DNA from: Streptomyces tsukubensis
GTDB lineage: Bacteria; Actinomycetota; Actinomycetes; Streptomycetales; Streptomycetaceae
Direction: 5' to 3'
Length of the DNA: 64,000 nt
NCBI RefSeq assembly: GCF_003932715.1
Contig: NZ_CP020700.1
Location: 5,912,501 to 5,976,500 of the forward strand
The notes beneath the pieces are model-generated. The model did no database searches. It was given only the letters and a program-made list of their open reading frames with translations, and was not told where the DNA came from. Each line of letters begins with the position of its first letter. Within the stretch, counting starts at the first letter, position 1. Of this stretch, positions 1-9,202 are shown in pieces. The translations under genes and the position numbers were made by a program.

Positions 1-1
1 G

Positions 2-430
2 AACGTCATCGGTCTCGCGGTCGGCATCGCCGACGGCATGGGCCTCGGGGACAACGCCAAGGGCTCCCTCATCACCCGCGGTCTCGCCGAAACCACCCGC
101 CTCGGGCTCGCGATGGGCGCCGACCCGCTGACGTTCTCCGGACTCGCCGGACTCGGCGACCTGGTGGCCACCTGCTCGTCCCCGCTCTCGCGCAACCACA
201 CCTTCGGGCTCAACCTCGGCAAGGGCATGACGCTGGAGCAGACCATCGCGGTCACCAAGCAGACCGCGGAGGGCGTCAAGTCCTGCGAATCGGTGCTGGA
301 CCTGGCCCGCCGCCACGGCGTCGACATGCCCATCACCGAGACCGTCGTCGGCATCGTCCACGACGGCAAGCCCCCGGCGGTCGCCCTCAAGGAACTGATG
401 TCGCGCAGCGCCAAACCCGAACGCCGCTGA
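2..430 (+). CDS. gpsA: Glycerol-3-phosphate dehydrogenase [NAD(P)+], C-terminal part (cut by window start)
   Basis: Only about 142 C-terminal codons are present; the frame is open to the left edge, and the family is usually about 330-340 residues. GpsA reduces dihydroxyacetone phosphate to sn-glycerol-3-phosphate, the backbone for phospholipids. The visible part is the helical substrate-binding domain: the stretch [14 protein letters not shown] carries the family's Asn and catalytic-region residues, followed by [12 protein letters not shown] and a conserved SRNHTFG. It ends 160 bp before ddl, with a strong hairpin between them. Assignment is secure from the conserved blocks; the N-terminal nucleotide-binding domain lies outside the window. 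Confidence 0.95.
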   Translation, partial: NVIGLAVGIADGMGLGDNAKGSLITRGLAETTRLGLAMGADPLTFSGLAGLGDLVATCSSPLSRNHTFGLNLGKGMTLEQTIAVTKQTAEGVKSCESVLDLARRHGVDMPITETVVGIVHDGKPPAVALKELMSRSAKPERR

Positions 431-452
431 CCCGCCTGCGGCGCGGTGGAGT

Positions 453-477
453 GTCCCGGGGGCGGCGCCCCCGGGAC
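453..477 (+). terminator. Probable factor-independent terminator after gpsA
   Basis: A perfect 11-bp inverted repeat (453-463 with 467-477) closes on a 3-nt loop, 22 bp past the gpsA stop. There is no T-tract, which is common for GC-rich actinobacterial terminators. It separates gpsA from ddl. Confidence 0.55.
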
Positions 478-590
478 CCCGCCCGACCACCGCGGCGCAG
501 CCGGTACCGCGAGCAGCGCCCCGTACCTTCCACCCACCCCGGCGGAGCCGCCCTGGCGGATGACGGTTCGCACGGTAGTCTCAGGGCGAT

Positions 591-1748
591 ATGAGCACCG
601 AGAACCTCCCCCAGACCCCCGATCCGCAGGGCCGTAAGCCGCGGGTCGCCGTCGTCTTCGGCGGGCGCAGCTCCGAGCACGGGATCTCCACGGTCACCGC
701 CGGCGCCGTACTCCGCGCCATCGACCGGACGAAGTACGACGTCATCCCCGTCGGCATCACGCTCGACGGACGCTGGGTGCTGACCGCGGACGAGCCCGAC
801 CGGATGGCCATCACCGACCGGCGCACCCCGAACGTGGCCGAACTGGCCGACGGGGCCTCCGGGGCCGTGGTGCTCTCCGCCGAACCCGGCAACCGCGAGC
901 TCGTCTACAGCGAGCCCGGCGCCGTCCCCAAGGCCCTCGGCGAGGTCGACGTCGTCTTCCCGGTGCTGCACGGCGCCTACGGCGAGGACGGCACCCTCCA
1001 GGGCCTGCTGGAGCTGGCGGGAGTACCGTACGTCGGCTCCGGCGTCCTCGCCTCGGCCGTCGGCCAGGACAAGGAGTACATGAAGCGGATCCTCGTCTCC
1101 TACGGGCTGCCCGTCGGACCGTACGAGGTCATCCGCCCCCGCGACTGGGAGCGCGACCCGGGCGCCGCCCGCAAGCGGCTCCTCGGCTTCGCCGACGAGC
1201 ACGGCTGGCCGCTGTTCGTGAAGCCCGCCCGGGCCGGTTCGTCCATCGGCATCACCAAGGTCGAGTCCGCCGAAGGACTCGACGCCGCGATCGAAGCGGC
1301 CCGCCGCCACGACCCGAAGATCATCGTCGAGGCGATGGTCCGCGGCCGTGAGATCGAATGCGGGGTGCTGGAGTTCGAGGACGGGCCGCGGGCCAGCGTC
1401 CCCGCCGAGATCCTGGTCGACCAGGACGGGCAGTTCTACGACTTCGACGCCAAGTACATCGACTCCGCCGACGGCATCGTCCCCGCCCGGCTCACCGAGG
1501 AGGAGACCGCCGAGGTCCGCCGGCTCGCCGTCGAGGCCTTCGAGGCGACGAGCTGCGAGGGCCTGGTCCGCGCCGACTTCTTCCTGACCACCGACGGCCG
1601 GTTCGTCATCAACGAGATCAACACCATGCCCGGTTTCACCCCGATCTCCATGTACCCGCGGATGTGGCAGGAGACCGGGGTCGGCTACCCCGAACTGGTC
1701 GACCGGCTCATCGCAGCTGCGCTGCGCCGCACCACCGGCCTGCGCTGA
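591..1748 (+). CDS. ddl: D-alanine--D-alanine ligase
   Basis: ATP-dependent ligase making the D-Ala-D-Ala dipeptide for peptidoglycan precursors in the cytoplasm. The 385 residues show the Ddl N-terminal block GGRSSEHGIS (about 24-33), the central ATP-grasp region and the C-terminal metal-binding segment with EINTMPGF. In the omega loop the triad Ala-Lys-Tyr ends in Tyr289. Tyr at this place marks D-Ala-D-Ala ligases; Phe is typical of D-Ala-D-Lac enzymes of vancomycin-resistant organisms. ATG 591 is the first in-frame start giving the normal N-terminus; no strong Shine-Dalgarno is visible. The gene converges on the DUF3515 gene. Confidence 0.97.
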   Translation: MSTENLPQTPDPQGRKPRVAVVFGGRSSEHGISTVTAGAVLRAIDRTKYDVIPVGITLDGRWVLTADEPDRMAITDRRTPNVAELADGASGAVVLSAEPGNRELVYSEPGAVPKALGEVDVVFPVLHGAYGEDGTLQGLLELAGVPYVGSGVLASAVGQDKEYMKRILVSYGLPVGPYEVIRPRDWERDPGAARKRLLGFADEHGWPLFVKPARAGSSIGITKVESAEGLDAAIEAARRHDPKIIVEAMVRGREIECGVLEFEDGPRASVPAEILVDQDGQFYDFDAKYIDSADGIVPARLTEEETAEVRRLAVEAFEATSCEGLVRADFFLTTDGRFVINEINTMPGFTPISMYPRMWQETGVGYPELVDRLIAAALRRTTGLR

Positions 1749-1754
1749 CCCGGA

Positions 1755-1775
1755 CCGCCCGCCCCGCGCGGGCGG
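1755..1775. terminator. GC hairpin between convergent genes
   Basis: An 8-bp perfect inverted repeat (1755-1762 with 1768-1775) with a 5-nt loop lies in the 30-bp gap between the stop codons of ddl (+) and the DUF3515 gene (-). It could serve both strands. Confidence 0.5.
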
Positions 1776-1778
1776 CCG

Positions 1779-2300
1779 TCACGGCAGTTCGAGCGTGGCC
1801 GGCACGGTCTCCTTCACCGCGCCGGCCAACTGGGCGAGCGGGGTGGCGTCGTTCGCGTACCGCCCGTCCATCGACACCTCGACGTACGTCTCGCGGTACG
1901 TCGTCGTGAAGCGCGTACCGTCCCCGGTCCGCTCCAGCATCCAGTTGACCCCGTCGGCCTCCACCGCCTGGGCCGCGGGATCACTCATCCCCGCGGGCCG
2001 GGGGACGCCGCAGCGCAGTACGATCGCGGCGTCGCCCCAGCCCGCGGTCAGCTTCGACGCGGGTTCGGGGTCGGAGCGGTCCTGTCCGCCGACCGCCTCC
2101 GGAAGCTGCCCGTCCAGTGCCTCGCAGAGCGCCGACTCCCCCTCCGGAGGGCGGGGGACGGCGACCTCGGCCCGGTCCGCGGAGCATGCGGTGACGGCGA
2201 GCAGCACGGCCGCGGACAGGGCGAGACGCAGGGACGGCGCCGCGGAGCGGAAGCGGGGACGGCCGTGGGAGCGGAAGCGGGACCGGCGGGCGGAAGTCAC
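1779..2300 (-). CDS. DUF3515 family lipoprotein
   Basis: A 173-residue protein with an Arg-rich start, a hydrophobic stretch (about 23-37) and a lipobox Val-Thr-Ala-Cys with the modified Cys at residue 39, so it should be a lipoprotein exported to the outer face of the membrane. After the lipobox comes a small domain with paired cysteines (SALCEAL and LRCGVPRP) and a C-terminal YRETYVEVSMDGRYA block typical of the actinobacterial DUF3515 family. The family's function is unknown to me. It lies between ddl and an Lrp-type gene on the opposite strand from ddl. Confidence 0.85.
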   Translation of the reverse strand: MTSARRSRFRSHGRPRFRSAAPSLRLALSAAVLLAVTACSADRAEVAVPRPPEGESALCEALDGQLPEAVGGQDRSDPEPASKLTAGWGDAAIVLRCGVPRPAGMSDPAAQAVEADGVNWMLERTGDGTRFTTTYRETYVEVSMDGRYANDATPLAQLAGAVKETVPATLELP

Positions 2301-2320
2301 CGGCCAAGCGTAGACGGGGG

Positions 2321-2554
2321 CTACAGGTGGACGACCGGGCAGGTGAGTGTGCGGGTGATGCCTTCCACCTGCTGGACCTTGGCGACCACCAGACGGCCCA
2401 GCTCGTCCACCGTGTCCGCCTGGGCCCGCACGATCACGTCATAGGGGCCGGTGACGTCCTCGGCCTGCATCACTCCCGGGATCTTGCCGATGGTCTCGGC
2501 GACGGCCGACGCCTTGCCGACCTCGGTCTGAATCAGGATGTACGCCTGTACCAC
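2321..2554 (-). CDS. Stand-alone Lrp/AsnC ligand-binding (RAM) domain protein
   Basis: A 77-residue protein that is all effector-sensing RAM domain: beta strand VQAYILIQTEVG, helix with two Ala-Val repeats, then GPYDVIVRAQADTVDELG and a final strand. It has no helix-turn-helix, so it cannot bind DNA alone. Such small RAM proteins form oligomers that bind amino acids or partner with full-length Lrp proteins; the partner is not in this window. The GTG start at 2552-2554 has a GGAGG-type ribosome site a few bases upstream. A hairpin (CCAGGG, 3-nt loop, CCCTGG; 2572-2586) overlaps that site, so translation could be regulated. That point is inference. Confidence 0.88.
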   Translation of the reverse strand: MVQAYILIQTEVGKASAVAETIGKIPGVMQAEDVTGPYDVIVRAQADTVDELGRLVVAKVQQVEGITRTLTCPVVHL

Positions 2555-2893
2555 GGAACCTCCAGGGCGGCCCTGGGTGTGCTTCCCCGGTCAACGGTGC
2601 CCTCGGCGCCGCCGGCGACTCGGGTGGGGAAACCCCAGGGGGGAGAAAGAGACGCCACGGTATCGCGTCGCCACGGGCGACGGGGAGACCCGCGCGCCGG
2701 GAGGCGTCCGTAGTGTGGCGTGCGTCGAGCGCACGTTGACGCGTCCCTTGACGGTACCGAGCCCCCCGGCGCCCCGCGACCGGGCCGGTCCGGCCGCGGA
2801 ACGGCGCGTCCCGCGGCGGCGCGCGGCGAACGGCACCACAGCACGACAGCCCGGCCGGGTGGTCCGGCGGGACGACGGAGAGGTGAGACTCGG
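2555..2893. other. Divergent intergenic region between Lrp-domain gene and thiL
   Basis: About 340 bp with no convincing gene. It must hold the promoters for the Lrp-domain gene (left) and thiL (right). Visible are the small hairpin at 2572-2586 and two TTGACG hexamers (2736-2741 and 2748-2753) that resemble -35 elements but lack good -10 partners at normal spacing. A longer in-frame extension upstream of thiL is Arg/Pro-rich and is not conserved-looking. Confidence 0.5.
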
Positions 2894-3856
2894 GTGAAGG
2901 GCACTGTGGGCGAGTTGGGAGAGTTCGGCCTGATCAAAGAGCTCACCTCCCGGCTCACCTCGACCCCCGCGGTCCGGATCGGACCCGGTGACGACGCGGC
3001 CGTGGTCGCCGCGCCCGACCGCAGGGTGGTGGCGAGTACCGACATCCTGCTGGAGGGCCGGCACTTCCGCCGGGACTGGTCGACCGCGTACGACGTGGGC
3101 CGCAAGGCCGCCGCGCAGAATCTGGCCGACATCGCCGCCATGGGCGCCGTCCCCACCTCCCTCCTCCTCGGTCTGGTCGTCCCCGCCGATCTCCCCGTCA
3201 CCTGGGCGACCGAGCTGATGGACGGCATTCGCGACGAATGCCAGGTCGCCGGGGCCGCGGTGGTCGGCGGTGACGTCGTACGCGGAGAGGTGATCACCCT
3301 CGCCATCACCGCGCTCGGAGATCTCCGCGGCCACGAGCCCGTCACCCGCGGCGGGGCCAGGCCCGGTGACGTCGTTGCCTACACCGGCTGGCTGGGCTGG
3401 TCCGCCGCGGGTCACGCGGTGCTCTCCCGCGGCTTCCGCTCACCCCGCGCCTTCGTCGAGGCGCACCGGCGGCCCGAGCCGCCCTACCACGCGGGCCCGG
3501 CGGCCGCCGGGCTCGGCGCCACCGCGATGTGCGACGTCAGCGACGGTCTGATCGCCGACCTCGGCCATATCGCGGAGGCCAGCAAGGTCCGGATCGACCT
3601 GCGCTCCGGCGCCATCGACATCCCCAGCCAGATGCACGACATCGGGCAGGCCGTCGGCGTCGACCCGGTCCAGTGGGTGCTCACCGGGGGAGAGGACCAC
3701 GCGATCGTCGCCACTTTCCCGCCCGACGCCAAACTCCCTGCCCGCTGGAAGACCATCGGGGAGGTCCTCAACCCCTCGGGCGCCCCCCAGGTCACCGTCG
3801 ACGGCATCCCCTGGCACGGCGGCAGCGGCTGGGACCACTTCGGAGACGGATCGTGA
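2894..3856 (+). CDS. thiL: Thiamine-monophosphate kinase
   Basis: ThiL phosphorylates thiamine monophosphate to the active cofactor thiamine diphosphate using ATP. The 320 residues have the AIR-synthase-like fold signature: GPGDDAAVV near residues 30-38 with metal-binding Asp residues, then [25 protein letters not shown] and a C-terminal [12 protein letters not shown]. The GTG at 2894 is chosen because it gives the usual N-terminus (GELGEFGLI) and follows a GAGAGGTGAG ribosome site; upstream ATG frames add an unlikely Arg-rich tail. Its last bases overlap the thiD start (GTGA), so the two thiamine genes are translationally coupled. Confidence 0.96.
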   Translation: MKGTVGELGEFGLIKELTSRLTSTPAVRIGPGDDAAVVAAPDRRVVASTDILLEGRHFRRDWSTAYDVGRKAAAQNLADIAAMGAVPTSLLLGLVVPADLPVTWATELMDGIRDECQVAGAAVVGGDVVRGEVITLAITALGDLRGHEPVTRGGARPGDVVAYTGWLGWSAAGHAVLSRGFRSPRAFVEAHRRPEPPYHAGPAAAGLGATAMCDVSDGLIADLGHIAEASKVRIDLRSGAIDIPSQMHDIGQAVGVDPVQWVLTGGEDHAIVATFPPDAKLPARWKTIGEVLNPSGAPQVTVDGIPWHGGSGWDHFGDGS

Positions 3857-4704
3857 CCCCGCCCACCCCGCCCGTCGTGCCCATCGAGCTGTGCGCGCCC
3901 CGCGCGCCTTTCGTGCCGCCCAGGGTGCTGACCGTCGCCGGATCCGACTCCGGCGGCGGCGCCGGCATCCAAGCCGATCTGAAGACCATGCTCGCCCTCG
4001 GAACCCACGGCATGAGCGTCATAGCCGCGGTGACCGCGCAGAACTCCGTCGGTGTCCAGGGCTTCTGGGAGCTGCCCGCCGAAGCGGTACGCGCCCAGTA
4101 CCGCAGCGTCGTCGACGATATCGGCGTCCAGGCCGTCAAGACCGGCATGCTGGCCTCCGCAGGACTGGTGGAGACCGTCGCCGCACTGCTCGCGACCACC
4201 GACGCGCCCGTCGTCGTCGACCCGGTCGGGGTCTCCAAGCACGGGGACTCCCTGCTCGCGGACTCCGCCCTCGATTCCGTACGCCGGACCCTGCTGCCCC
4301 TCGCCACCGTCGCCACGCCCAATCTCGACGAGGTCGCCCAGCTGACCGGGGTCGTCGCCGGGGACGAGACGGGGCTGCGGCGGGCCGCCGACGCCGTCCT
4401 CGGCTTCGGGCCGCGCTGGGCACTGATCAAAGGCGGGCACCTCGCGGGCGACGCGGTGGACCTGCTCACCGACGGCACCGAAGTGCACTGGTTCCGCGCC
4501 CCCCGCCTCGACAACCGGCACACCCACGGCACGGGCTGCACGCTGGCGTCCGCGATCGCCGCGGGCCTGGCCAAGGGCCTCGGGGTGCCGGAGGCGGTGG
4601 CGGCGGCCAAGGAGTACGTCACGGGCGCGATCGCGGCGGGCTTCCCGCTGGGCGCCGGGATCGGCCCGGTCCACCACGGCTGGCGCGGGACCGCTCCGCG
4701 CTGA
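3853..4704 (+). CDS. thiD: Hydroxymethylpyrimidine/phosphomethylpyrimidine kinase
   Basis: ThiD performs two phosphorylations of the pyrimidine half of thiamine (HMP to HMP-P to HMP-PP). The 283-residue protein has the ribokinase-like fold: [13 protein letters not shown] at about 30-42 for HMP binding, [13 protein letters not shown], an IKGGHL block, and the ATP/anion-hole motif [13 protein letters not shown] near the end. The GTG at 3853 overlaps the thiL stop by 4 bp. With thiL it makes a two-gene thiamine operon; the thiamine importer sits about 56 kb away in the same window. No TPP riboswitch is seen upstream of thiL-thiD. Confidence 0.95.
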   Translation: MTPPTPPVVPIELCAPRAPFVPPRVLTVAGSDSGGGAGIQADLKTMLALGTHGMSVIAAVTAQNSVGVQGFWELPAEAVRAQYRSVVDDIGVQAVKTGMLASAGLVETVAALLATTDAPVVVDPVGVSKHGDSLLADSALDSVRRTLLPLATVATPNLDEVAQLTGVVAGDETGLRRAADAVLGFGPRWALIKGGHLAGDAVDLLTDGTEVHWFRAPRLDNRHTHGTGCTLASAIAAGLAKGLGVPEAVAAAKEYVTGAIAAGFPLGAGIGPVHHGWRGTAPR

Positions 4705-4770
4705 CCGGCCGGTACGGGGCCCGAGGGGTCCCGTACCTCCGGCACCGTCCCGGAGTGGTACCGGCACCAC

Positions 4771-4816
4771 GGCAAAAAGACCAGGCGGCCCACCTCGAAA
4801 GGTGGGCCGCCTGGTC
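4771..4816 (-). terminator. Intrinsic terminator of rpmB
   Basis: A perfect 17-bp stem (4779-4795 with 4800-4816) with a 4-nt loop is followed, read on the minus strand, by a run of five T. This is a textbook intrinsic terminator for rpmB. The stem may also stop thiD transcripts coming from the other side. Confidence 0.85.
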
Positions 4817-4856
4817 AGGCAACCGGGGGGCTGCGCTAGCGACGGGGCGTCCGCTG

Positions 4857-5042
4857 TTAGCGCGAGACCTTGCCGGCCTTGATGCACGAGGTGCAGACGT
4901 TGAGCCGCTTCGGCGTCCGACCGACCACGGCACGCACGCGCTGGATGTTCGGGTTCCAGCGACGGGACGTACGGCGGTGCGAGTGGGAGATGTTGTTGCC
5001 GAAGCCCGGCCCCTTGCCGCAGACGTCGCAGTTGGCAGCCAC
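4857..5042 (-). CDS. rpmB: 50S ribosomal protein L28 (zinc-ribbon form)
   Basis: 61 residues, normal length for L28, starting [17 protein letters not shown]. It keeps two CxxC pairs (Cys5/Cys8 and Cys50/Cys53), so this is the zinc-binding C+ form, not the Cys-free paralogue that Zur induces during zinc starvation. The conserved [15 protein letters not shown] block contacts 23S rRNA. It is monocistronic on the minus strand with its own terminator. Confidence 0.97.
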   Translation of the reverse strand: MAANCDVCGKGPGFGNNISHSHRRTSRRWNPNIQRVRAVVGRTPKRLNVCTSCIKAGKVSR

Positions 5043-5298
5043 GGGTCACTCCAAAGACTTCAGATGCACGTACAGTGAATTCCGGCGAGCCGGAAATCAG
5101 AAGCTGACTCGGTGGCTTTGCCGGGGGATGGTCGCCCGATGTTCATCAGGCAACCGGAGCAGCATACAACGGCTCCGCCCTTTCAACGAAACTACCATGC
5201 CTCCCCCGCTGCCGGACCGGCTCCCCGCGGGGACGGCGGGCCCGGGGGCTACCCTGCGGTGCGACCGCCCCCACGCCCGTACCGAGGAGGATCCCCAG

Positions 5299-6924
5299 GT
5301 GCCGCAGAAACTCGACGCCGCAGCGGTACGGGTCTGGTGCGCGGGGGCCCTGGAGGCGCTGGGCCGGGAGCGCGAGGAGATCGACGCGATCAACGTCTAT
5401 CCGGTCGCGGACGGTGACACCGGCACCAATCTGTATCTGACCGCCGAATCCGCGGCCACGGCCGTGGAGGCGGTGTTCGCGGCCCACGAGTCCGGCCCCG
5501 GCCGGTTCGGCGCCGCCGGGGAGCCCGAGACGTCCGCGGTGATCCGGGCGATGGCGCACGGGGCCCTGCTGGGCGCCCGCGGGAACTCCGGCACCATCCT
5601 CGCCCAGCTGCTGCGCGGTATCGCGGAGCGCGTTGCGGAGGGCGGCGGCGTCGCCGAGGCCCTGGACCGGGCGGCCGTCCTGGCCCGGGAGGCCGTGGCG
5701 CACCCGGTGGAGGGCACCGTCCTGACCGTCGCGGACGCGGCCGCCGCCGGTGCCCGGGCGGCCGGACCCGGCGACGCGGCCGCCGCCCGCGCCGCCTACG
5801 AGGCCGCCCGCGAGGCCCTGGCGGCGACCCCGGACCGGCTCGACGTGCTGGCGCGCGCCGGGGTCGTCGACGCCGGGGGCATGGGGCTCCTGGCGGTGCT
5901 GCGGGCCCTGGTCGCCGCGGTCACCGGCGAGACGCCCACCGCACCCGCCCGCGGCCCCGTTCATGGTCACGTTCACGGCCCGGTGTCCGCTCCCGCCGGA
6001 GCGTGCGACCTCGAAGGCCCCGCCTTCGAGGTGATCTATCTCCTGGAGGCAGACGATCCGGCGGTCGCCGTACTGCGGGCCCGGCTGGACGCCCTGGGGG
6101 AGTCCCTGGTGGTCGTCGGCGGCGACGGCCTGTGGAACGTCCACGTCCACGTCGACGACGCGGGCGCCGCCGTGGAGGCGGGAGTGGAAGCGGGCCGCCC
6201 GCACCGGATCCGGATCACCCATCTCGCCGGGGCCACCGCGCCCGTACCCGAGCAGGTCCAGCGGGCGGTCGTGGTGGTCGTGCCCGGGGAGGGGCTCGCC
6301 GGGCTGTGCGCGCAGGCGGGCGCCGTGACCGTGCTGGCCCGCCCCGGGGAACCGCCCGCCAGCGGCGAACTCGTGGACGCGATCCGCCGCGCCCACGCCC
6401 GCGAGGTCGTCCTCCTGCCGAACTCCGCGGAGCTGCGGCACACCGCCGCGGCCGCCGCCGAACAGGCCCGTACCGAAGGCGTACGGGTCGCCCTGGTCCC
6501 CACCCGCGCCGCCGTCCAGGGCATCGCCGCCCTCGCGGTCCACGAGCCCGCGCGCCGCTTCGACGAGGACGTCGTCGCCATGACCGCGGCGGCCGGGGCC
6601 ACCCGTTACGCGGAGCTGGCGGTCGCCGAACACCGCTCGTGGACCACTGCGGGCGTCTGCCAGGCCGGTGATGTCCTGGGGCTGATCGACGGCGATGTCG
6701 CCGTCATCGGTACGGACCTCACCGCCACCGCCGTCGCGGTCCTGGACCGGATGCTGGCCGCGGGCGGCGAACTGGTGACCCTGGTCCTCTCCGCCGACCT
6801 GCCCGACGGCCCCGGGACCGCCGCACGGCTGGAGCGGCATGTGCGGGATGCGCATCTGGCGGTGGACACGGTCGTGTACGAGAGCGGTCACGGCGCGAGC
6901 CCGCTGCTCATCGGGGTGGAGTGA
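5299..6924 (+). CDS. DAK2 (DhaL-like) domain protein, FakA-type kinase subunit candidate
   Basis: 541 residues. The N-terminal DhaL-like domain carries NVYPVADGDTGTN (about 32-44; Asp38 and Asp40 would hold the Mg-ADP) and GARGNSGTILAQLLRG. A linker with His/Gly/Pro repeats leads to a C-terminal domain of the FakA type. FakA phosphorylates fatty acids presented by a FakB (DegV) partner. No fakB is adjacent, so the acyl role is inference. GTG 5299 is chosen because AGGAGG sits 8 bases upstream; a longer frame runs back over rpmB and is not credible. recG follows after 49 bp, a common actinobacterial pairing. Confidence 0.9.
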   Translation: MPQKLDAAAVRVWCAGALEALGREREEIDAINVYPVADGDTGTNLYLTAESAATAVEAVFAAHESGPGRFGAAGEPETSAVIRAMAHGALLGARGNSGTILAQLLRGIAERVAEGGGVAEALDRAAVLAREAVAHPVEGTVLTVADAAAAGARAAGPGDAAAARAAYEAAREALAATPDRLDVLARAGVVDAGGMGLLAVLRALVAAVTGETPTAPARGPVHGHVHGPVSAPAGACDLEGPAFEVIYLLEADDPAVAVLRARLDALGESLVVVGGDGLWNVHVHVDDAGAAVEAGVEAGRPHRIRITHLAGATAPVPEQVQRAVVVVVPGEGLAGLCAQAGAVTVLARPGEPPASGELVDAIRRAHAREVVLLPNSAELRHTAAAAAEQARTEGVRVALVPTRAAVQGIAALAVHEPARRFDEDVVAMTAAAGATRYAELAVAEHRSWTTAGVCQAGDVLGLIDGDVAVIGTDLTATAVAVLDRMLAAGGELVTLVLSADLPDGPGTAARLERHVRDAHLAVDTVVYESGHGASPLLIGVE

Positions 6925-6973
6925 CACCCTGGGGGAGGGGCGGCGGCCCCGATTGTCGGTGGCGTGGTGTGCA

Positions 6974-9202
6974 ATGGATGCCGTGTCCGTCCTGAGTGAA
7001 CCCCTCAAGAAGACGCTCGGCCCCGCCACCGCGAAGGTGCTCGGCGAGCAGCTCGGTCTGCACACCGTCGGGGATCTGCTGCACCACTATCCGCGGCGGT
7101 ACGAGGAGCGGGGCCAGCTGACCCGGCTCTCCGAGCTGCCGCTCGACGAGGACGTCACGGTGGTCGCCCAGGTCGCCGACTCCCGCGTCCACACCTTCAA
7201 CGGCGGCCGCGGCAAGCGCCTGGAGCTGACGATCACCGACGGCAGCGGCCGGCTCCAGCTCGTGTTCTTCGGCCGCGGCGTGCACAAACCCCAGTCCGAA
7301 CTGCCGCCCGGCAGCCGCGCCATGTTCGCCGGGAAGGTGTCGGTCTTCAACCGCAAGCTCCAGCTCGCCCATCCCACCTACGCCAAACTGGGCGCGGACG
7401 GCACCGAGGCGGCCGAGGGGGCCGACTCCTCCGCCGTCGAGTCCTGGGCGGGCGCCCTCATCCCGATCTACCCCGCCTGCAAGGGCATGGAGTCCTGGAA
7501 GATCGCCAAGGCGGTGGACGCGGTGCTGCCGAGGGCCGGAGAGGCCGTCGACCCGCTGCCCCCCGCGCTCCGCGAGGGCCGGGGCTTCGTCCCGCTGCCG
7601 GAGGCCCTGCTCAAGGTCCACCGGCCGCAGACCAAGGCCGATATCGAGGACGCCCGCGCCCGGCTCAAATGGGACGAGGCCTTCGTCCTCCAGGTCGCCC
7701 TCGCCAGACGGCGGTACGCGGACGCCCAACTCCCCGCGGTCGCCCGCCGGCCCGCGCCGGACGGACTGCTCACCGCCTTCGACGCCCGGCTCCCGTTCAC
7801 CCTCACCGAGGGCCAGCAGAAGGTCACCGCCGAGATCTTCGGTGATCTGGCCACCGAACACCCCATGCACCGGCTGCTCCAGGGCGAGGTCGGCTCCGGC
7901 AAGACCCTGGTCGCCCTGCGGGCGATGCTCGCCGTCGTCGACGCGGGCGGCCAGGCCGCGATGCTCGCCCCCACCGAGGTACTGGCCCAGCAGCACCACC
8001 GTTCCATCGTGGAGATGATGGGCGACCTGGCCGAAGGCGGCATGCTGGGCGGCGTCGAACACGCCACCAAGATCGTGCTCCTCACCGGCTCGATGGGCGT
8101 ACCGGCGCGGCGGCAGGCCCTGCTGGACCTGGTCACCGGCGATGCGGGCATCGTCATCGGCACCCACGCCCTGATCGAGGACAAGGTCCGGTTCCACGAC
8201 CTCGGTCTGGTCGTCGTCGACGAACAGCACCGCTTCGGGGTGGAGCAGCGGGACGCGCTGCGCTCCAAGGGGCAGCAGCCGCCGCATCTGCTGGTGATGA
8301 CGGCCACCCCCATCCCGCGGACGGTCGCCATGACGGTCTTCGGTGATCTGGAGACCTCCGTCCTCGACCAGCTCCCGGCCGGGCGCTCCCCGATCGCCAG
8401 CCATGTGGTGCCCGCCCAGGACAAACCGCATTTCCTCGCCCGGGCCTGGGAGCGGGTCCGGGAGGAGGCAGGCAAGGGACACCAGGCGTACGTGGTGTGC
8501 CCGCGGATCGGGGACGAGGCCGACGAGAAGCCGTCGAAGAAGCAGTCGGGCCCGGAGGCGGGGCCCGCCGAGGGCGCCGACGGCAAACGGCCCCCGCTGG
8601 CCGTCCTCGACGTCGCCGCCGACCTCGCCGCGGGCCCGCTGGCGGGGCTCCGGGTCGAGGTGCTGCACGGCAGGATGCCCCCGGACGACAAGGACGACGT
8701 CATGCGCCGCTTCGCCGCGGGCGAGGTCGACGTCCTGGTCGCGACGACCGTGATCGAAGTCGGGGTGAACGTCCCCAACGCCACCGCGATGGTGATCATG
8801 GACGCGGACCGGTTCGGCGTCTCCCAGCTGCACCAGCTGCGCGGCCGGGTCGGCCGGGGCTCGGCCCCCGGGCTCTGTCTCCTGGTCACCGAGGCACCCG
8901 AGGCGAGCCCGGCCCGATCCCGGCTCGCCGCCGTCGCCGCCACCCTCGACGGCTTCGAGCTGTCCCGTATCGACCTCGAACAGCGCCGTGAGGGCGATGT
9001 CCTCGGACAGGCGCAGTCGGGCGTCCGCTCCTCCCTGCGGATGCTCGCCGTCATCGACGACGAGGAGATCATCGCGGCGGCCCGCGAGGAGGCCGTCGCC
9101 GTCGTCACCGCCGACCCCGGTCTGGACGCCCTCCCCGAACTGCGCATCGCACTGGACGCCCTGCTGGACGAGGAGCGCGAGCAGTATCTGGACAAGGGCT
9201 GA
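6974..9202 (+). CDS. recG: ATP-dependent DNA helicase RecG
   Basis: A 742-residue superfamily 2 helicase that reverses stalled forks and processes branched DNA. An N-terminal OB/wedge domain precedes Walker A GEVGSGKT (304-311), the DEQH box (416-419, in VVDEQHRFG), TATPIPRT, and the C-terminal RGRVGRG motif VI. An insertion around 520-545, rich in Lys/Glu/Gly, lies between helicase halves and looks like a lineage-specific loop. ATG 6974 gives the expected N-terminus; GTG 6983 is an alternative. It follows the DAK2 gene closely and probably shares its transcript. Confidence 0.96.
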   Translation: MDAVSVLSEPLKKTLGPATAKVLGEQLGLHTVGDLLHHYPRRYEERGQLTRLSELPLDEDVTVVAQVADSRVHTFNGGRGKRLELTITDGSGRLQLVFFGRGVHKPQSELPPGSRAMFAGKVSVFNRKLQLAHPTYAKLGADGTEAAEGADSSAVESWAGALIPIYPACKGMESWKIAKAVDAVLPRAGEAVDPLPPALREGRGFVPLPEALLKVHRPQTKADIEDARARLKWDEAFVLQVALARRRYADAQLPAVARRPAPDGLLTAFDARLPFTLTEGQQKVTAEIFGDLATEHPMHRLLQGEVGSGKTLVALRAMLAVVDAGGQAAMLAPTEVLAQQHHRSIVEMMGDLAEGGMLGGVEHATKIVLLTGSMGVPARRQALLDLVTGDAGIVIGTHALIEDKVRFHDLGLVVVDEQHRFGVEQRDALRSKGQQPPHLLVMTATPIPRTVAMTVFGDLETSVLDQLPAGRSPIASHVVPAQDKPHFLARAWERVREEAGKGHQAYVVCPRIGDEADEKPSKKQSGPEAGPAEGADGKRPPLAVLDVAADLAAGPLAGLRVEVLHGRMPPDDKDDVMRRFAAGEVDVLVATTVIEVGVNVPNATAMVIMDADRFGVSQLHQLRGRVGRGSAPGLCLLVTEAPEASPARSRLAAVAATLDGFELSRIDLEQRREGDVLGQAQSGVRSSLRMLAVIDDEEIIAAAREEAVAVVTADPGLDALPELRIALDALLDEEREQYLDKG

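Noticed and set aside
591..1748. A D-Ala-D-Lac ligase (vancomycin resistance type)
   Set aside because: Tyr289 in the omega loop and the absence of vanH/vanX neighbours point to an ordinary D-Ala-D-Ala ligase.
4870..5298. An N-terminal extension of the DAK2 protein back to 4870
   Set aside because: It overlaps rpmB antisense and lacks a ribosome site, whereas GTG 5299 has a strong one.
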